Of a stretch of DNA of 64,000 nucleotides, positions 50,394 to 60,357 are shown in pieces (the first letter of the stretch is position 1; every line of letters begins with the position of its first letter). The notes below the pieces were generated by a model. The model worked only from the letters and a program-made list of their open reading frames with translations. It did not search any database and had not been told where the DNA came from. The translations under genes were made by a program, and so were the position numbers. Location: contig NZ_QAOV01000002.1 of assembly GCF_003050925.1 (NCBI RefSeq), forward strand, positions 310,001-374,000, given 5' to 3'. This stretch comes from Pseudomonas sp. GV085 (lineage in GTDB: Bacteria > Pseudomonadota > Gammaproteobacteria > Pseudomonadales > Pseudomonadaceae).

Positions 50394-52493
50394 TCACTCC
50401 TGGCCGAGGCGAATCAACGCATCGACCGCAGTTGTGCCATGGGCACCGACCAACAAAGGGTTCACATCGAGTTCGAGCAGTTGCGCGGCGTTCTGGCAGG
50501 CGTAGTCGGCCACGGCGCGGATCGCGCTCACCAAGGCGTCCAGGTCAGCAGGCTCGCGACCACGGAAACCTTGCAGCAACGGGGCGCTGCGCAAGCTGAG
50601 CAAGGCATTGCGGATCGCGCCGTCAGTGGTCGGCAGCAACAGGCTGCGACTGTCCTTGAGCAACTCCACCAGAATGCCGCCGGCACCGATCACCAGCGCG
50701 AGGCCGAAATCGTTTTCGCGTTTGATGCCGACGATCAGCTCAGCCAGTGGCGGCTTGGCCATGGGTTCGAGCAACAATTGATCGAGGGGTACGCCCGGGG
50801 CGTAAGCGGCAATGCTGCCGCGCATCTTCTCCAGTGCAGCGCTTAGCGCCGCGCCATCCTTGAGATTGAGCGCCACGGCGCCAGCCTCGGTCTTGTGCGG
50901 CAGCTGTGCGCTGACCGCTTTGAGTACCAGCGGATAGCCCAGGGTTTCGGCGTCCTTCAGGGCCTTGTCCGGGGTGCTCAATACGCCGTTGGGCGTTGGC
51001 AGGCCAAAGGCTTTCAACGCCTGTTTGGAGTTCCACTCATTGAGCAAACGCCCCTCACCTTCCAGCGCGTGCGGGCACAGCGGTACCAGTGCCGATTCAC
51101 CCAAAGCCAACAAGGCCTGGCGGTTGCGCTGATAACCGGCAATGCGGCCCCACGCGGCCAAGCCATCTTCGACACCTTGCAAGGCCGCGACGCCTTGGGC
51201 GTGGAGACGCTCGCGGGCATGGGCCGGCAACAACTCGGGGAAGGCCGAGGTGACAAAACCGGTCTTGCCGTGGCATTGCAGTGCCGCGCAGTACAACTCC
51301 AGCAGCAGGTCGCATTCCTTGCGCTCGCCGGTGAACTCCGACGGGTAGTCGAGCACCAGCATCGCCGCGTCGGCCTCGGTGCGCAGCGCGCTGTCGAGCA
51401 TGCGGTTCAAGGCTTCGCCGTCGCCCCAGATCGCCGTGGTGAAATCCAGCGGGTTGACCAGGTTGGCGTAGGTCGGCAGCACTTGCGCGAGTTCGCCGAC
51501 CTGCCCTTGATCGAGTTTCGGCAGGCCCAGGTCGTTGCGTTCGGCGTAGTCGGCAATCAGCCCGGCGTCGCCGCCGGAACAGGCCAGCGCAATCAGGCTG
51601 TGACCCGCCGGCAGGTTGCCGCAGGCAGCGGCCTTCAGGGTTTCGACAAAGCTCACCGGGCCGCTGACGCGGATCACCCCGAGACGGTCGAACAACGCGT
51701 CGTACAGCGCATCGGAACCGGACAGCGAACTGGTGTGACTCAAGGCCAGTTCGGCGCCGATCTGCGACACGCCGGTTTTCAGGGCAATGATCGGGACGCC
51801 CTTCTCCAGTGCCTTGTGCGCGGCGCGGGCAAAACCCGGCACGTTCTTCAGGCCTTCCAGATGCAGGCCGATGGCGGTGACGCGCGGCTCGTCGAGCAAC
51901 ACGTCCATCAGTTCAGCGATTCCCAGTTGCGCCTGATTGCCGACCGAGGCCATGTAGGCCACTGGCAGCGAACGGTCGCTCATGGACAGGTTGTAGGCGA
52001 AGTTGCCGCTCTGGGTCAGCACCGCCACGCCCTTCTCCACCGCTTTGCCGCCATGGGCCACCGGCCACAGCGCGCAGCTGTGCAGGTAGTCGAGCAGGCC
52101 ATAGCAGTTGGGGCCGAGCAAGGCCATGTCGCCAGCGGCCTTGAGCAGTCGCTGTTGCAGGGCCTGGCCTTCGGCACCGGTCTCGGCGAAGCCTGAGGCG
52201 TAGCAGATCGCGCCGCCCGCGCCGATGGCGGCCAGTTCGGCGACGCAAGTCAGGGTCAGTTCGCGGTTGGTGGCGATGAATACCGCATCGGGCCCGCAGG
52301 GCAGGTCGGCGATGTTGCGTACACACGGCACGCCTTCGAGGCTGTCGTGCTGCGGATTGACCAGCCACATTTGCCCTTGGTAGCCGCCCTCGGCGCAACG
52401 CTTGAGGGCGCGCGCCATGCTACGGCCGCCGACGAACGCCACGTGTTGCGGCGCGAGCATGCGTTTGAGGTTGTCACGAATGGTTTGGGACAT
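50394..52493 (-). CDS. NDP-forming acyl-CoA synthetase/ligase
   Basis: 699 residues, fused alpha/beta acetyl-CoA synthetase (ADP-forming) architecture. CoA-binding Rossmann domain (LAPQHVAFVGGRSMARALKRC), succinyl-CoA ligase-like domains (ALLGPNCYGLLDY; TSSLSGSD with the phosphorylated-His region upstream) and an ATP-grasp domain (LKAVSAQLPHKTEAGAVALNL, VIGAGGILVELLKDS). It activates an acid to its CoA ester. Between decarboxylase and acyl-CoA dehydrogenase genes, so the product of the aldehyde dehydrogenase is the likely substrate. Confidence 0.88.
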   Translation of the reverse strand: MSQTIRDNLKRMLAPQHVAFVGGRSMARALKRCAEGGYQGQMWLVNPQHDSLEGVPCVRNIADLPCGPDAVFIATNRELTLTCVAELAAIGAGGAICYASGFAETGAEGQALQQRLLKAAGDMALLGPNCYGLLDYLHSCALWPVAHGGKAVEKGVAVLTQSGNFAYNLSMSDRSLPVAYMASVGNQAQLGIAELMDVLLDEPRVTAIGLHLEGLKNVPGFARAAHKALEKGVPIIALKTGVSQIGAELALSHTSSLSGSDALYDALFDRLGVIRVSGPVSFVETLKAAACGNLPAGHSLIALACSGGDAGLIADYAERNDLGLPKLDQGQVGELAQVLPTYANLVNPLDFTTAIWGDGEALNRMLDSALRTEADAAMLVLDYPSEFTGERKECDLLLELYCAALQCHGKTGFVTSAFPELLPAHARERLHAQGVAALQGVEDGLAAWGRIAGYQRNRQALLALGESALVPLCPHALEGEGRLLNEWNSKQALKAFGLPTPNGVLSTPDKALKDAETLGYPLVLKAVSAQLPHKTEAGAVALNLKDGAALSAALEKMRGSIAAYAPGVPLDQLLLEPMAKPPLAELIVGIKRENDFGLALVIGAGGILVELLKDSRSLLLPTTDGAIRNALLSLRSAPLLQGFRGREPADLDALVSAIRAVADYACQNAAQLLELDVNPLLVGAHGTTAVDALIRLGQE

Positions 52494-52511
52494 GGGAATT
52501 CTCCGGGCCGA

Positions 52512-53672
52512 TCAGCGCAGCAGCGGCCGCAGCAGCTCGCGGGAAATGATGTGGCGCTGGATTTCCGAGGTGCCTTCCCAGATCCGCTCGATCCGCGCGT
52601 TACGCCAGATACGCTCCACCGGACCTTCGTCCATCAGGCCCATGCCGCCGAAAATCTGCACCGCCTCGTCGGCGGCACGACCGAGCACTTCACTGGCGAA
52701 CAGCTTGGCCATGCCGGCCTCGCCATCGGTCATGGTGCCCTGGTCCATTTTCCAGGCCGTGTGCAGGGTCAGCAGTTCCGCGGCGCGGATTTGCGTGGCC
52801 ATGTCCGCGAGCTTGAACGACACGCCCTGGTAGGTGCCGATCGGCTGGCCGAATTGCTTGCGGTCCGCCGCCCATTGCAAGGACACATCCAGTGCGCGCT
52901 GGGCCTGACCGACGCAGTTGGCCGCGACCATCACCCGCCCGGCAGTCAGCCAGGCGTTGGCCACCTCCCAACCCTTGCCGACTTCGCCCAGCACTTTGCT
53001 GGCCGGCACCCGGCAGTCGTCGAAGAACATTTCGAAGGTGTGGTAACCGCGGTTGCTCACGCACTTGGGCCCACGGCGAATGGTCATGCCCGGGGTGTTG
53101 CGGTCGACCAGGAACGAGGTCACGGCGTTACGCTTTTTGCCGTTGTGCTCGTAAGTGTCGGTCACAGCGAAGACGATGGCGAAATCGGCATGGCCGGCGT
53201 GGCTGATGAAATGCTTGCTGCCGTTGAGAATGAAGTCGTCGCCCTCACGCACGGCGCGGGTCTTGATCGCATTGGCGTCGGAGCCGGCACCCGGTTCGGT
53301 CAGGGCGAAACAGTCGATCTTTTCACCCTGGATGCACGGCAACAGGTAGTCGTTGATCTGGTCGCCGGTACAGGCCATGAGGATTTTCGACGGCCGCGCG
53401 ACAAACACGTGCAGCGCCCAGGACACCTTGGACAGCTCACGTTCGATCAGCGCCTGGGACAGATAGTCCAGGCCACCACCGCCCACTTCCTCAGGCATGT
53501 TGAAGGCGTAGAAACCGGCGGCAATCGCCTTGCCGCGAATCTGTGCCGCCAGTTCCGGGGACACCTCGTCGGCGCGGTCGACCTGCTCTTCATAGGGCAG
53601 CAGTTCCTTCTCGACGAAGCTGCGTACCGAGTCCACCAACATTTCTTGTTCTTGGGTCAGTTGGAAATTCAT
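52512..53672 (-). CDS. Acyl-CoA dehydrogenase
   Basis: 386 residues: MNFQLTQEQEMLVDSVRSFVEKELLPYE, CFALTEPGAGSDANAIKTRA (FAD/substrate), LNGSKHFISHAGHADF, RKQFGQPIGTYQGVSFKLADM, and QIFGGMGLMDEGPVERIWRNARIERIWEGTSEIQRHII with the position of the catalytic Glu. Alpha,beta-dehydrogenation of a short or substituted acyl-CoA with electrons to ETF. Same operon as the CoA ligase (18-base gap). Confidence 0.92.
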   Translation of the reverse strand: MNFQLTQEQEMLVDSVRSFVEKELLPYEEQVDRADEVSPELAAQIRGKAIAAGFYAFNMPEEVGGGGLDYLSQALIERELSKVSWALHVFVARPSKILMACTGDQINDYLLPCIQGEKIDCFALTEPGAGSDANAIKTRAVREGDDFILNGSKHFISHAGHADFAIVFAVTDTYEHNGKKRNAVTSFLVDRNTPGMTIRRGPKCVSNRGYHTFEMFFDDCRVPASKVLGEVGKGWEVANAWLTAGRVMVAANCVGQAQRALDVSLQWAADRKQFGQPIGTYQGVSFKLADMATQIRAAELLTLHTAWKMDQGTMTDGEAGMAKLFASEVLGRAADEAVQIFGGMGLMDEGPVERIWRNARIERIWEGTSEIQRHIISRELLRPLLR

Positions 53673-53720
53673 GGTGCTACCTGTTGTTCGTTAACGGCGT
53701 AATGGGGAGATGCTAAAAGC

Positions 53721-53746
53721 CTTCGCTGGCAAGCCAGCGCCTACAG
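53721..53746. repeat. Single REP unit, GCTGGC subtype
   Basis: CTTCGCTGGCAAGCCAGCGCCTACAG forms one hairpin (GCTGGC-AA-GCCAGC) between the hydratase and dehydrogenase genes. It may differentially stabilise the upstream part of the transcript. Confidence 0.75.
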
Positions 53747-53763
53747 ATGGGTGTGCTAGCGGA

Positions 53764-54555
53764 TTAGCGGCCGATAAAAGTTGCCGGGCGTTTTTCCATG
53801 GCGGCGCGCAGGGCTTCGTTGCCGTCTTCGCTGCGACCGCAGAGCAGGCCGGCGGCGAGTTCGGCTTGCAGTTGCTCCGCCAGGCTGCGTTCCGCGCCTT
53901 CACGCATGAGCTTTTTGGTCTGGGCGAAGGCGAAGGTCGGGCCACTGGCCAGGCGTGCGGCGAGTTCACTGGTAACGGTCAGCAATTGATCGTCGGCGCA
54001 CACTTCGCCGACCAGACCGGCGGCCAGGGCACGGTCGGCGCCCCACATTTCGTCGAGGAACAACAGGCGCTTGGCCTGTTCGCTGCCGATCAAGCGCGGC
54101 AGGTGCCAACTGGCGCCGGCGTCCGGCGAGTACGCCATGCTGGTGTAGCCGGCCTTGAAGCGTGCCGATTGCCCGGCGATGCGCAGGTCGCAGCACAGGG
54201 TCAGGTCCATCCCTGCACCGACGGCGGTGCCGTTGATGGCGGCGATGGTGGGTTTTTCCAGACTGTGCAGGCGGGTCATCAAGGCGTGGGCGGTTTCGGT
54301 CCAGCCGTAGGTTTCCAGGGCGCCCCGGGCTTCGGCATCGGCCCATTCATCGAGGTCCGCGCCGGCGCAGAAACTGCGGCCGCTACCGGTCAATACCACC
54401 ACGCGCACCGCCGGATCGGCGTTGAAAGCGTCGAGCAAGCCGTGCAGGTTTTTCAGCGTCGGAATGTCCAGCGCATTGCGCTGGGCAGTGCGGTTGAGGG
54501 TGATCCAGGCAACGCCTGCTTCAACCTGGCTGAGCAGCGACGATTGAGTGGTCAT
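53764..54555 (-). CDS. Enoyl-CoA hydratase/isomerase
   Basis: 263 residues from the ATG at 54555 (GAGGA five bases upstream; the longer frame is not needed). VAWITLNRTAQRNALDI, GSGRSFCAGADLDEWAD (oxyanion loop), AINGTAVGAGMDLTLCCDLRIAG and YSPDAGASWHLPRLIG are crotonase motifs. It hydrates the enoyl-CoA made by the dehydrogenase downstream. First gene of the catabolic operon after the permease. Confidence 0.92.
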   Translation of the reverse strand: MTTQSSLLSQVEAGVAWITLNRTAQRNALDIPTLKNLHGLLDAFNADPAVRVVVLTGSGRSFCAGADLDEWADAEARGALETYGWTETAHALMTRLHSLEKPTIAAINGTAVGAGMDLTLCCDLRIAGQSARFKAGYTSMAYSPDAGASWHLPRLIGSEQAKRLLFLDEMWGADRALAAGLVGEVCADDQLLTVTSELAARLASGPTFAFAQTKKLMREGAERSLAEQLQAELAAGLLCGRSEDGNEALRAAMEKRPATFIGR

Positions 54556-54896
54556 GGGAATCCTCGAATTATTTTGATGGGTCTGAGGTGATGCGACTTG
54601 AGGCCATACTAAACGAGTGTTCAGTAAGGCGGCAATCGGCGGAGAAATGGGCTGTAACAAGCTCAAAAATCATGTAACACATTGGTTTTATTGAATTATT
54701 TATAGATGGGCGAGCGTAAGCCGTTGGCGCTGTTACAACTTCGAACAACTGCCTACGCCCAGCACAAAACAACTGTAGGAGCGAGCTTGCTCGCGATGAA
54801 CTTGAAAACGCCGCGGAGTGTCAGGTACCCAGCGTTATCGTTGACGACCATCGCGAGCAGGCTCGCTCCTACAGGGGAAACGGTTATCTGGAGGTG
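54556..54896. other. Intergenic region between hydratase and permease genes
   Basis: Contains a REP pair (54773-54875) and otherwise nothing recognised. The hydratase promoter should lie around 54590-54720. Confidence 0.4.
54773..54875. repeat. REP pair
   Basis: CTGTAGGAGCGAGCTTGCTC at left, GAGCAGGCTCGCTCCTACAG at right with the GCGTTATCGTTGACGACC spacer; just after the permease stop. Confidence 0.92.
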
Positions 54897-56309
54897 TCAG
54901 GCAGTCGGCAAGCTCGGCGCCAACGCGCCCTGACGCTTGCGATGGATCAGGAAGTAGGCGCCATAGCACAACGCAATGAAGCCAAAGCCCCAATACAGCG
55001 ACGGACGCTGGGTCTCATCCAGGGCCAGGAACACGAACAGCGAGCAGCACAGCGTGATGCACATCAGCGGCAATACCGGGAACCACGGTGCGCGGTACTT
55101 CAGGTCGCTGAGTTTGCCGCCGTCACGCAGATAAGCCTTGCGGAACTTGTACTGCGCCAGCGCAATGACAATCCAGGTCACGGTGCCGGACATGCCGCTC
55201 ACCGCCATCAGCACCATGAACAAGGTGTCGGCGGCGACGAAGCTGGTCATCAGCGACACCAGCGCGAAGCACAAGGTGATGCTCAAGGCGCGCAGCGGCA
55301 CGCCACGCTTGCTCAATGGCGACAGACTTTTCGGCGCCATGCCGGTTTTCGACATCGCCCACAGGATGCGTGTCGAGGCATACAGGCCGGAGTTTCCCAC
55401 CGACAGGATCGCCGTGAGGATCACGAAGTTCATCAGGTCGGCGGCGTAGGGAATGCCGACCATGTCGAACACCTGCACGAACGGGCTTTCCATCAGGCCG
55501 GCCTGCTGCCACGGCACGATGGCCGACAGCACGATGATCGCCAGCACGTAGAAGATCAGCACGCGGAACACCACGTTGCGTACGGCGCGGGGAATGCTCT
55601 TTTCCGGCTGATCGGTTTCACCGGCGGCCACGCCCATGATCTCGCAACCCTGGAACGCATAGACCACGGTCATCATCACCGCGAACACCGCCGACAGGCC
55701 GTTGGGGAACAGCGTATCGCCGATCAGGTTGGTCGCCATCGGCGCCGGTGCGCCACTGCTCAGGGGTATTACACCGAAGATCACCAGCACGCCGACCACG
55801 ATGAAACCGAGAATCGCCGCGACCTTGATCCCCGAGAACCAGTATTCCGCCTCACCGAAAGCGCGGGTGGCCATGGCATTGATACCGAACAGCACCACCA
55901 CGAACAGCGCCGACCAGTACCAGATCGGCACCGCCGGGAACCAGCGGGTCATCAGCATGCCAGCGGCGGTGAACTCCAGGCCCACGGTGGTGGCCCAACT
56001 CATCCAGTACACCCAACCGATCATGAACCCGGTGGCCGGGCCGATGTATTGGGTGGCGTGGGTCTGGAACGAACCGGAGACCGGCATCTGTACCGACAGT
56101 TCACCCAGGCAGACCATCACCAGGTACATCAGGAAACCCGCGACCAGGTAAGCCAGGATCGCCCCCACCGGGCCGCCCTGGTTGATGGTAACGCCGGAGC
56201 CCATGAACAACCCGGTGCCGATGACGCCGCCCAAAGACAGCATGAAAATGTGCCGGCTCTTCAGGGCGCGGGTCAGCTGTATGCCTTTACGATCAGTATT
56301 TTCGTTCAT
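54897..56309 (-). CDS. APC-family amino acid permease (LysP/RocE-like)
   Basis: 470 residues, about 12 membrane helices. ALKSRHIFMLSLGGVIGTGLFMGSGVTINQGGPVGAILAYLVAGFLMYLVMVCLGELSVQMPVSGSFQTHATQYIGPATGFMIGWVYWMSW is the amino-acid/polyamine transporter signature (the family of lysine and arginine permeases). It sits between the catabolic genes and the sensor genes, so import of the pathway substrate (a basic amino acid) is likely. Confidence 0.92.
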   Translation of the reverse strand: MNENTDRKGIQLTRALKSRHIFMLSLGGVIGTGLFMGSGVTINQGGPVGAILAYLVAGFLMYLVMVCLGELSVQMPVSGSFQTHATQYIGPATGFMIGWVYWMSWATTVGLEFTAAGMLMTRWFPAVPIWYWSALFVVVLFGINAMATRAFGEAEYWFSGIKVAAILGFIVVGVLVIFGVIPLSSGAPAPMATNLIGDTLFPNGLSAVFAVMMTVVYAFQGCEIMGVAAGETDQPEKSIPRAVRNVVFRVLIFYVLAIIVLSAIVPWQQAGLMESPFVQVFDMVGIPYAADLMNFVILTAILSVGNSGLYASTRILWAMSKTGMAPKSLSPLSKRGVPLRALSITLCFALVSLMTSFVAADTLFMVLMAVSGMSGTVTWIVIALAQYKFRKAYLRDGGKLSDLKYRAPWFPVLPLMCITLCCSLFVFLALDETQRPSLYWGFGFIALCYGAYFLIHRKRQGALAPSLPTA

Positions 56310-56517
56310 GTCGGCACCTCAGCAATCGGTGAGGTGTGCAGCGCGCGACAGGACGTCGCGGCGCAGGGTGGGATCGGCTTTACGGCAATTCATTATTATT
56401 ATCTCCAATAAGCTTCGAAGACCGCGCTGCGGCGGTTGCGTCGATTATTGGAAAGCCATGTAAGTTCGCGTTGACCGTAAAGATCGAAGTTGTACAAAGT
56501 CGTAACAAACTTGTACG

Positions 56518-58773
56518 TCAGCTCTGCAACAGGCCTTTGAGGGTAGCAAGCGAGCGCAGCAATTGCTCATTGAGCGTGGGGCTCAGCCGCTGGATCGCCG
56601 ATTCATCGTTTGCCAGCGCCAAGGTCTCCAGCGCCCTTAGGGTGGCGGCCAAGGCCCGAAAACCCAGGGAGTCGCAGCTGCCGGCCAGACGGTGCGCCAG
56701 TTGCGCAACCTCTGTGCAGTCATCGGCGGCCATGGCTTCATGCAGTGCATCGCGGTGCTGGAGAATCGAGTCGCGCAGCACCGCCAGCAGACTCTGGACC
56801 TTTTGCTCGCCGAGCAGGTTGCGATGGGTCTGCAGCAACGGCCAGTCCATTGCCTCATCGCTCAGCAGCGACTCGGCGACGGGCGCATGCCCTTCCAGCA
56901 CCTGGCGCAGGTTTTCCAGCTTCAAGGGCTTGGCCAGGACACCGTCCATGCCGGCCTCCAGATAACCGCGCACCAGCGCCGGTTGCACGCTGGCGGTCAA
57001 GGCGAAAATCCGGGTGTGGCGATTCGGCCCGTCGCTGTTGCGGATCTGCCGGCATAACTCGACACCGCTGATGCCCGGCAGATGCACGTCGAGCAGCAGC
57101 AGATCGAAAACCCGCGCCGCGCAGTGTTCCAGCGCCTGATCCGCTTCTTCGGCGAGCCATACCCGGTGGCCGTCCCGCTGCAATAAACCCTTGGCCACTT
57201 CGCGGTTGAGCGCCACGTCTTCGACCACCAGGATGTTCAGTGCCGGCCCCACCGCGCGTACCGGCGGAGCCTCAGCCACGCCGCTGGCCGGCTGCAAGGA
57301 CAGCTCGAACCAGAAACAACTGCCGCGCCCCACTTCACTCTCCACGCCGATGCAGCCGCCCATCTGCTCCACCAGATGTTTGCAGATCGCCAACCCCAAT
57401 CCAGTGCCACCAAAACGCTGGGCCACTTCTTCGCTGGCCTGGGTGAAACGCTCGAAAATCTTCGCCTGCATCAAAGGGGCAATGCCGATGCCGTCATCCG
57501 TGACACTGACCCGCAGCCGCTGCCCGGTCTGTTCGCCGGTTTCGCTGAGAAGCGCCACCTCGACGCTGACTTCGCCGCCTTCGGTGAACTTGATCGCGTT
57601 CGCCAGCAGGTTGCTCAGCACCTGACGCAGGAACTGCTCGGCGCCGTGGTGATACTCGGCAACCCGCTGATCGATGCGGCAAGTGAGGATCGTGTCGTTG
57701 TTCAGCGCTCGCGGTTCCAACAATGTCAGCACCTCGTCGAGCAACTGGCGCAGCGAGAAATCCACCGGCTCGGGATGGCTGACGCCCTCCTCCAGCTTGG
57801 CGAAATACAGCACTTCGTTGAGGATCGTCAGCAAGCCTTCACCGGCCTTGTGCAAGGCATCCAGGCGTTTGCCGTCCCGGGCATCCAGGCGCGCGCCGCG
57901 CAACAGTTCGGCCATGCCGAGGATGCCATTGAGGGGCGTGCGCAGTTCGTGGCTCATGGTCGCCAGAAACCGCGACTTGGCAAGGTTGGCCGCTTCCGCC
58001 TCGTCCTTGGCCCGCATCAGGCTGGCGGTGCGGCGCTCAACCATTTTCAGCAGCTCGTCACGGTTGTCCTGCAAGGCCAGGCGATCGGTTTCCCGGCGCT
58101 CGATGTCCCGCAGGATCGCCCGGCGCATGTCGTCCAGTGCGTGGGCCACGGTGTCGATTTCGTCGCTGCCGCGGCGCTTGTCCAAATGCAGGGGCTCGTG
58201 CCATTCACCGGCGGCAATGCGCCGGGCGAACTCGGCCATGACTTTCAGGTGACGGGTCACCAGACGATAAAACAGCCCCGACAAGGCAACGGCCAGACCG
58301 CAGAGGAACACCGCCATCCACAACAGGCTGGTCAAACCGGTGGCATAGAGACGCTGGTACACCGCCCCCAGATCCGTGCTCACTTCCAGCTCGCCAAGGT
58401 TGCGCAACGGGCCGGACGGCGGCTGATAGTCCAGGGCAAAGCGCTCGATACGCAGCGGTCCCGCCGGGGTCGGATTGCCTTGTACCAGGTCGAAATCGGC
58501 GCTGGTCAAGTGCACCCGCGCGACGTCGGAGAAGTCCACCAGCCCGCGCAACTGCACGTTCAACTGCTCCTGGTTCAAATCCCAGAGGCTGCGTTCCAGG
58601 CTGGCCAGGTAGCCGGCGCGGATCAGCTCCATGCGCGAATCGATGTCGCGCATTTCCCGTCGATACTCGATGTACAGTTGCACGCTGCTGGCCAGTACGG
58701 TGAAGCACAGGCTGAACAACAGAATGAACAGCAACAGGCGTCGCAACAGTCCACCGGGGCGGGCGCGAATCAT
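56518..58773 (-). CDS. aruS: Hybrid sensor histidine kinase with receiver and HPt domains, AruS-like
   Basis: 751 residues from the ATG at 58773, which overlaps the upstream stop by four bases. Helix at 11-30, periplasmic domain to about 165, second helix ([20 protein letters not shown]), HAMP, coiled coil, HisKA with [16 protein letters not shown], HATPase ([30 protein letters not shown]), a receiver ([13 protein letters not shown]) and a C-terminal HPt ([16 protein letters not shown]). A complete phosphorelay in one protein. The P. aeruginosa AruRS system senses arginine. Confidence 0.9.
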   Translation of the reverse strand: MIRARPGGLLRRLLLFILLFSLCFTVLASSVQLYIEYRREMRDIDSRMELIRAGYLASLERSLWDLNQEQLNVQLRGLVDFSDVARVHLTSADFDLVQGNPTPAGPLRIERFALDYQPPSGPLRNLGELEVSTDLGAVYQRLYATGLTSLLWMAVFLCGLAVALSGLFYRLVTRHLKVMAEFARRIAAGEWHEPLHLDKRRGSDEIDTVAHALDDMRRAILRDIERRETDRLALQDNRDELLKMVERRTASLMRAKDEAEAANLAKSRFLATMSHELRTPLNGILGMAELLRGARLDARDGKRLDALHKAGEGLLTILNEVLYFAKLEEGVSHPEPVDFSLRQLLDEVLTLLEPRALNNDTILTCRIDQRVAEYHHGAEQFLRQVLSNLLANAIKFTEGGEVSVEVALLSETGEQTGQRLRVSVTDDGIGIAPLMQAKIFERFTQASEEVAQRFGGTGLGLAICKHLVEQMGGCIGVESEVGRGSCFWFELSLQPASGVAEAPPVRAVGPALNILVVEDVALNREVAKGLLQRDGHRVWLAEEADQALEHCAARVFDLLLLDVHLPGISGVELCRQIRNSDGPNRHTRIFALTASVQPALVRGYLEAGMDGVLAKPLKLENLRQVLEGHAPVAESLLSDEAMDWPLLQTHRNLLGEQKVQSLLAVLRDSILQHRDALHEAMAADDCTEVAQLAHRLAGSCDSLGFRALAATLRALETLALANDESAIQRLSPTLNEQLLRSLATLKGLLQS

Positions 58774-59543
58774 TGCGCATCCACCGGCAGGTTGATCATG
58801 TCGCGGTAGGTCACTTCGCTTTCGTTGAGCCAGCGCTCGATGTCGCCGGCATCGACCATGCGCTGCAATTGCGCGTTGATCTCGGGCATGCGCTCGGCCA
58901 AGGGCGAGCGCCGTGACACGGCAACCCGCAAATAGTCCACGCTCAAGGCCTTGGGCAAGGCGACGATGTCCTGGCCGCCGGGCAGGTTTTCCACGTACAG
59001 CTGGCCGGTACGCCGCTCCTGGGTGATGAAGTCGATGCGCCCTCGAATCAGCTTGCCGAAGTTCTGGTGGCTGTCGGAAACCCATTCGATATTGTTGTTG
59101 CGCGCGACCATGCGATCGAACGCCACACCGTAGCTCTCGCCGAACAACAGGCCGCCACGGTAATGGGCCAGGTCGTCCAGTTGTTCGAATGTCACCGGGT
59201 GTTGGCGGTTGATGAACAGCGCCACTTCTTCACGCAATACCGGCACCGTCGAGAACAGCATGCTCTGTTCGCGTTGCGCGGTGCTGTAGGCCAACACCAC
59301 ATCGACCCGGCCTTCGGCGGCGTCCAGCAGGCAGCGTTTCCAGTTGCCCAGCACGATAATCTCGACCTCATACCCCAACTGGCCGAACAGGCTTTTCACC
59401 ACGCTCGGCGCCAGGCCGCGCACCTGCTTGCCGTCGCTCCAGGAGATCGGCGGGTACACCGGGTAATCGCAATAGCGAACCTTGTCCGCCGCAATGGCAT
59501 GGCCGGCCACCAGCAGCGCCAGCAGGCAAAGCCATCGCGCCAT
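58770..59543 (-). CDS. Periplasmic solute-binding protein (SBP family 3)
   Basis: 257 residues from the ATG at 59543, five bases after the regulator stop. Signal peptide [35 protein letters not shown]; then [44 protein letters not shown] and an amino-acid-binding-protein fold to the end. No ABC transporter genes accompany it; it is locked between regulator and kinase, so it probably presents the ligand to the kinase rather than to a transporter. Confidence 0.88.
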   Translation of the reverse strand: MARWLCLLALLVAGHAIAADKVRYCDYPVYPPISWSDGKQVRGLAPSVVKSLFGQLGYEVEIIVLGNWKRCLLDAAEGRVDVVLAYSTAQREQSMLFSTVPVLREEVALFINRQHPVTFEQLDDLAHYRGGLLFGESYGVAFDRMVARNNNIEWVSDSHQNFGKLIRGRIDFITQERRTGQLYVENLPGGQDIVALPKALSVDYLRVAVSRRSPLAERMPEINAQLQRMVDAGDIERWLNESEVTYRDMINLPVDAQ

Positions 59544-59548
59544 CAGCT

Positions 59549-60265
59549 TCAGGCCGCCACGCCAGCGGTGAACAGGTAACCGGCGCCATGGATGGTGATG
59601 ATCAACTGCGGTTCGGCAGGGTCGTCGTGCAACTTGCGGCGCAAGCGCCCGACCAGCACGTCGATGGAGCGGTCGTTGGGCACCCATTCGCGGTTGCGGA
59701 TCTGGTCCATCAACTGATCGCGGCTGAGGGTGTGGCCGCTGTTGCGCAGGAACACGCTGAGCAACTGGTATTCGCCGTGGGTCAGCAGGGTTTCGCTGCC
59801 GGACGCATCGATCAGGCGGCGGCGGTCGGTGTCCAGTGACCAGTCGGCGAACTGCTTGACCGGCTTGGCCACCGCGACGGCAGGCTGTGGCGTTTGCGCG
59901 TGACGTACCCGGCGAATCAGGTTTTTCGCTCGCGACACCAGCTCCCTTGGGTTGAGGGGTTTGATCACGTAGTCATCGGCGCCGCATTCGAGGCCGACGA
60001 TGCGGTCGATTTCGTCGTTGCGCCCGGTGATCAGGATGATCCCGACTTCCGAACGCACCCGCAGTTCGCGGGTCAGGGTCAGGCCGTCCTTGCCCGGCAG
60101 GCGGATGTCGAGCATCACCAGGTCGACGGTCTGGCTGGCGAGGAAGGTTTCCGCCAGTTCCGCCGTGGCGGCGCAATGGACGTCGTAGCCTTCCTGGGAC
60201 AGGTAGGCGTGCAGCAGATCGCGAATCAGCGGATCGTCATCGACGATCAATACCCGAGGAGTCAT
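59549..60265 (-). CDS. aruR: OmpR-family response regulator, AruR-like
   Basis: 238 residues. The receiver has DDD at 9-11, the phosphoacceptor in LVMLDIRLPGKDG, and Thr/Lys in LITGRND and VIKPLNPREL. The winged-helix effector spans about 130-235 (LTHGEYQLLSVFLRNSGHTLSRDQLMDQI, RSIDVLVGRLRRKLHDD). First gene of the signalling operon regulator - binding protein - kinase; probably activates the aruH/aruI-type genes. Confidence 0.9.
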   Translation of the reverse strand: MTPRVLIVDDDPLIRDLLHAYLSQEGYDVHCAATAELAETFLASQTVDLVMLDIRLPGKDGLTLTRELRVRSEVGIILITGRNDEIDRIVGLECGADDYVIKPLNPRELVSRAKNLIRRVRHAQTPQPAVAVAKPVKQFADWSLDTDRRRLIDASGSETLLTHGEYQLLSVFLRNSGHTLSRDQLMDQIRNREWVPNDRSIDVLVGRLRRKLHDDPAEPQLIITIHGAGYLFTAGVAA

Positions 60266-60357
60266 CGCTTGGTGTCCGGCTCAGGCCCGAAGGCCAGTTT
60301 CTTATTAGAGTGTTTTCCTGCATCGGCGCCAGAGAGTATCGATTGCTGAACGACTGA

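Noticed and set aside
57376-58809. 477-codon plus-strand frame
   Set aside because: Antisense to the hybrid kinase gene; no start signal or family resemblance.
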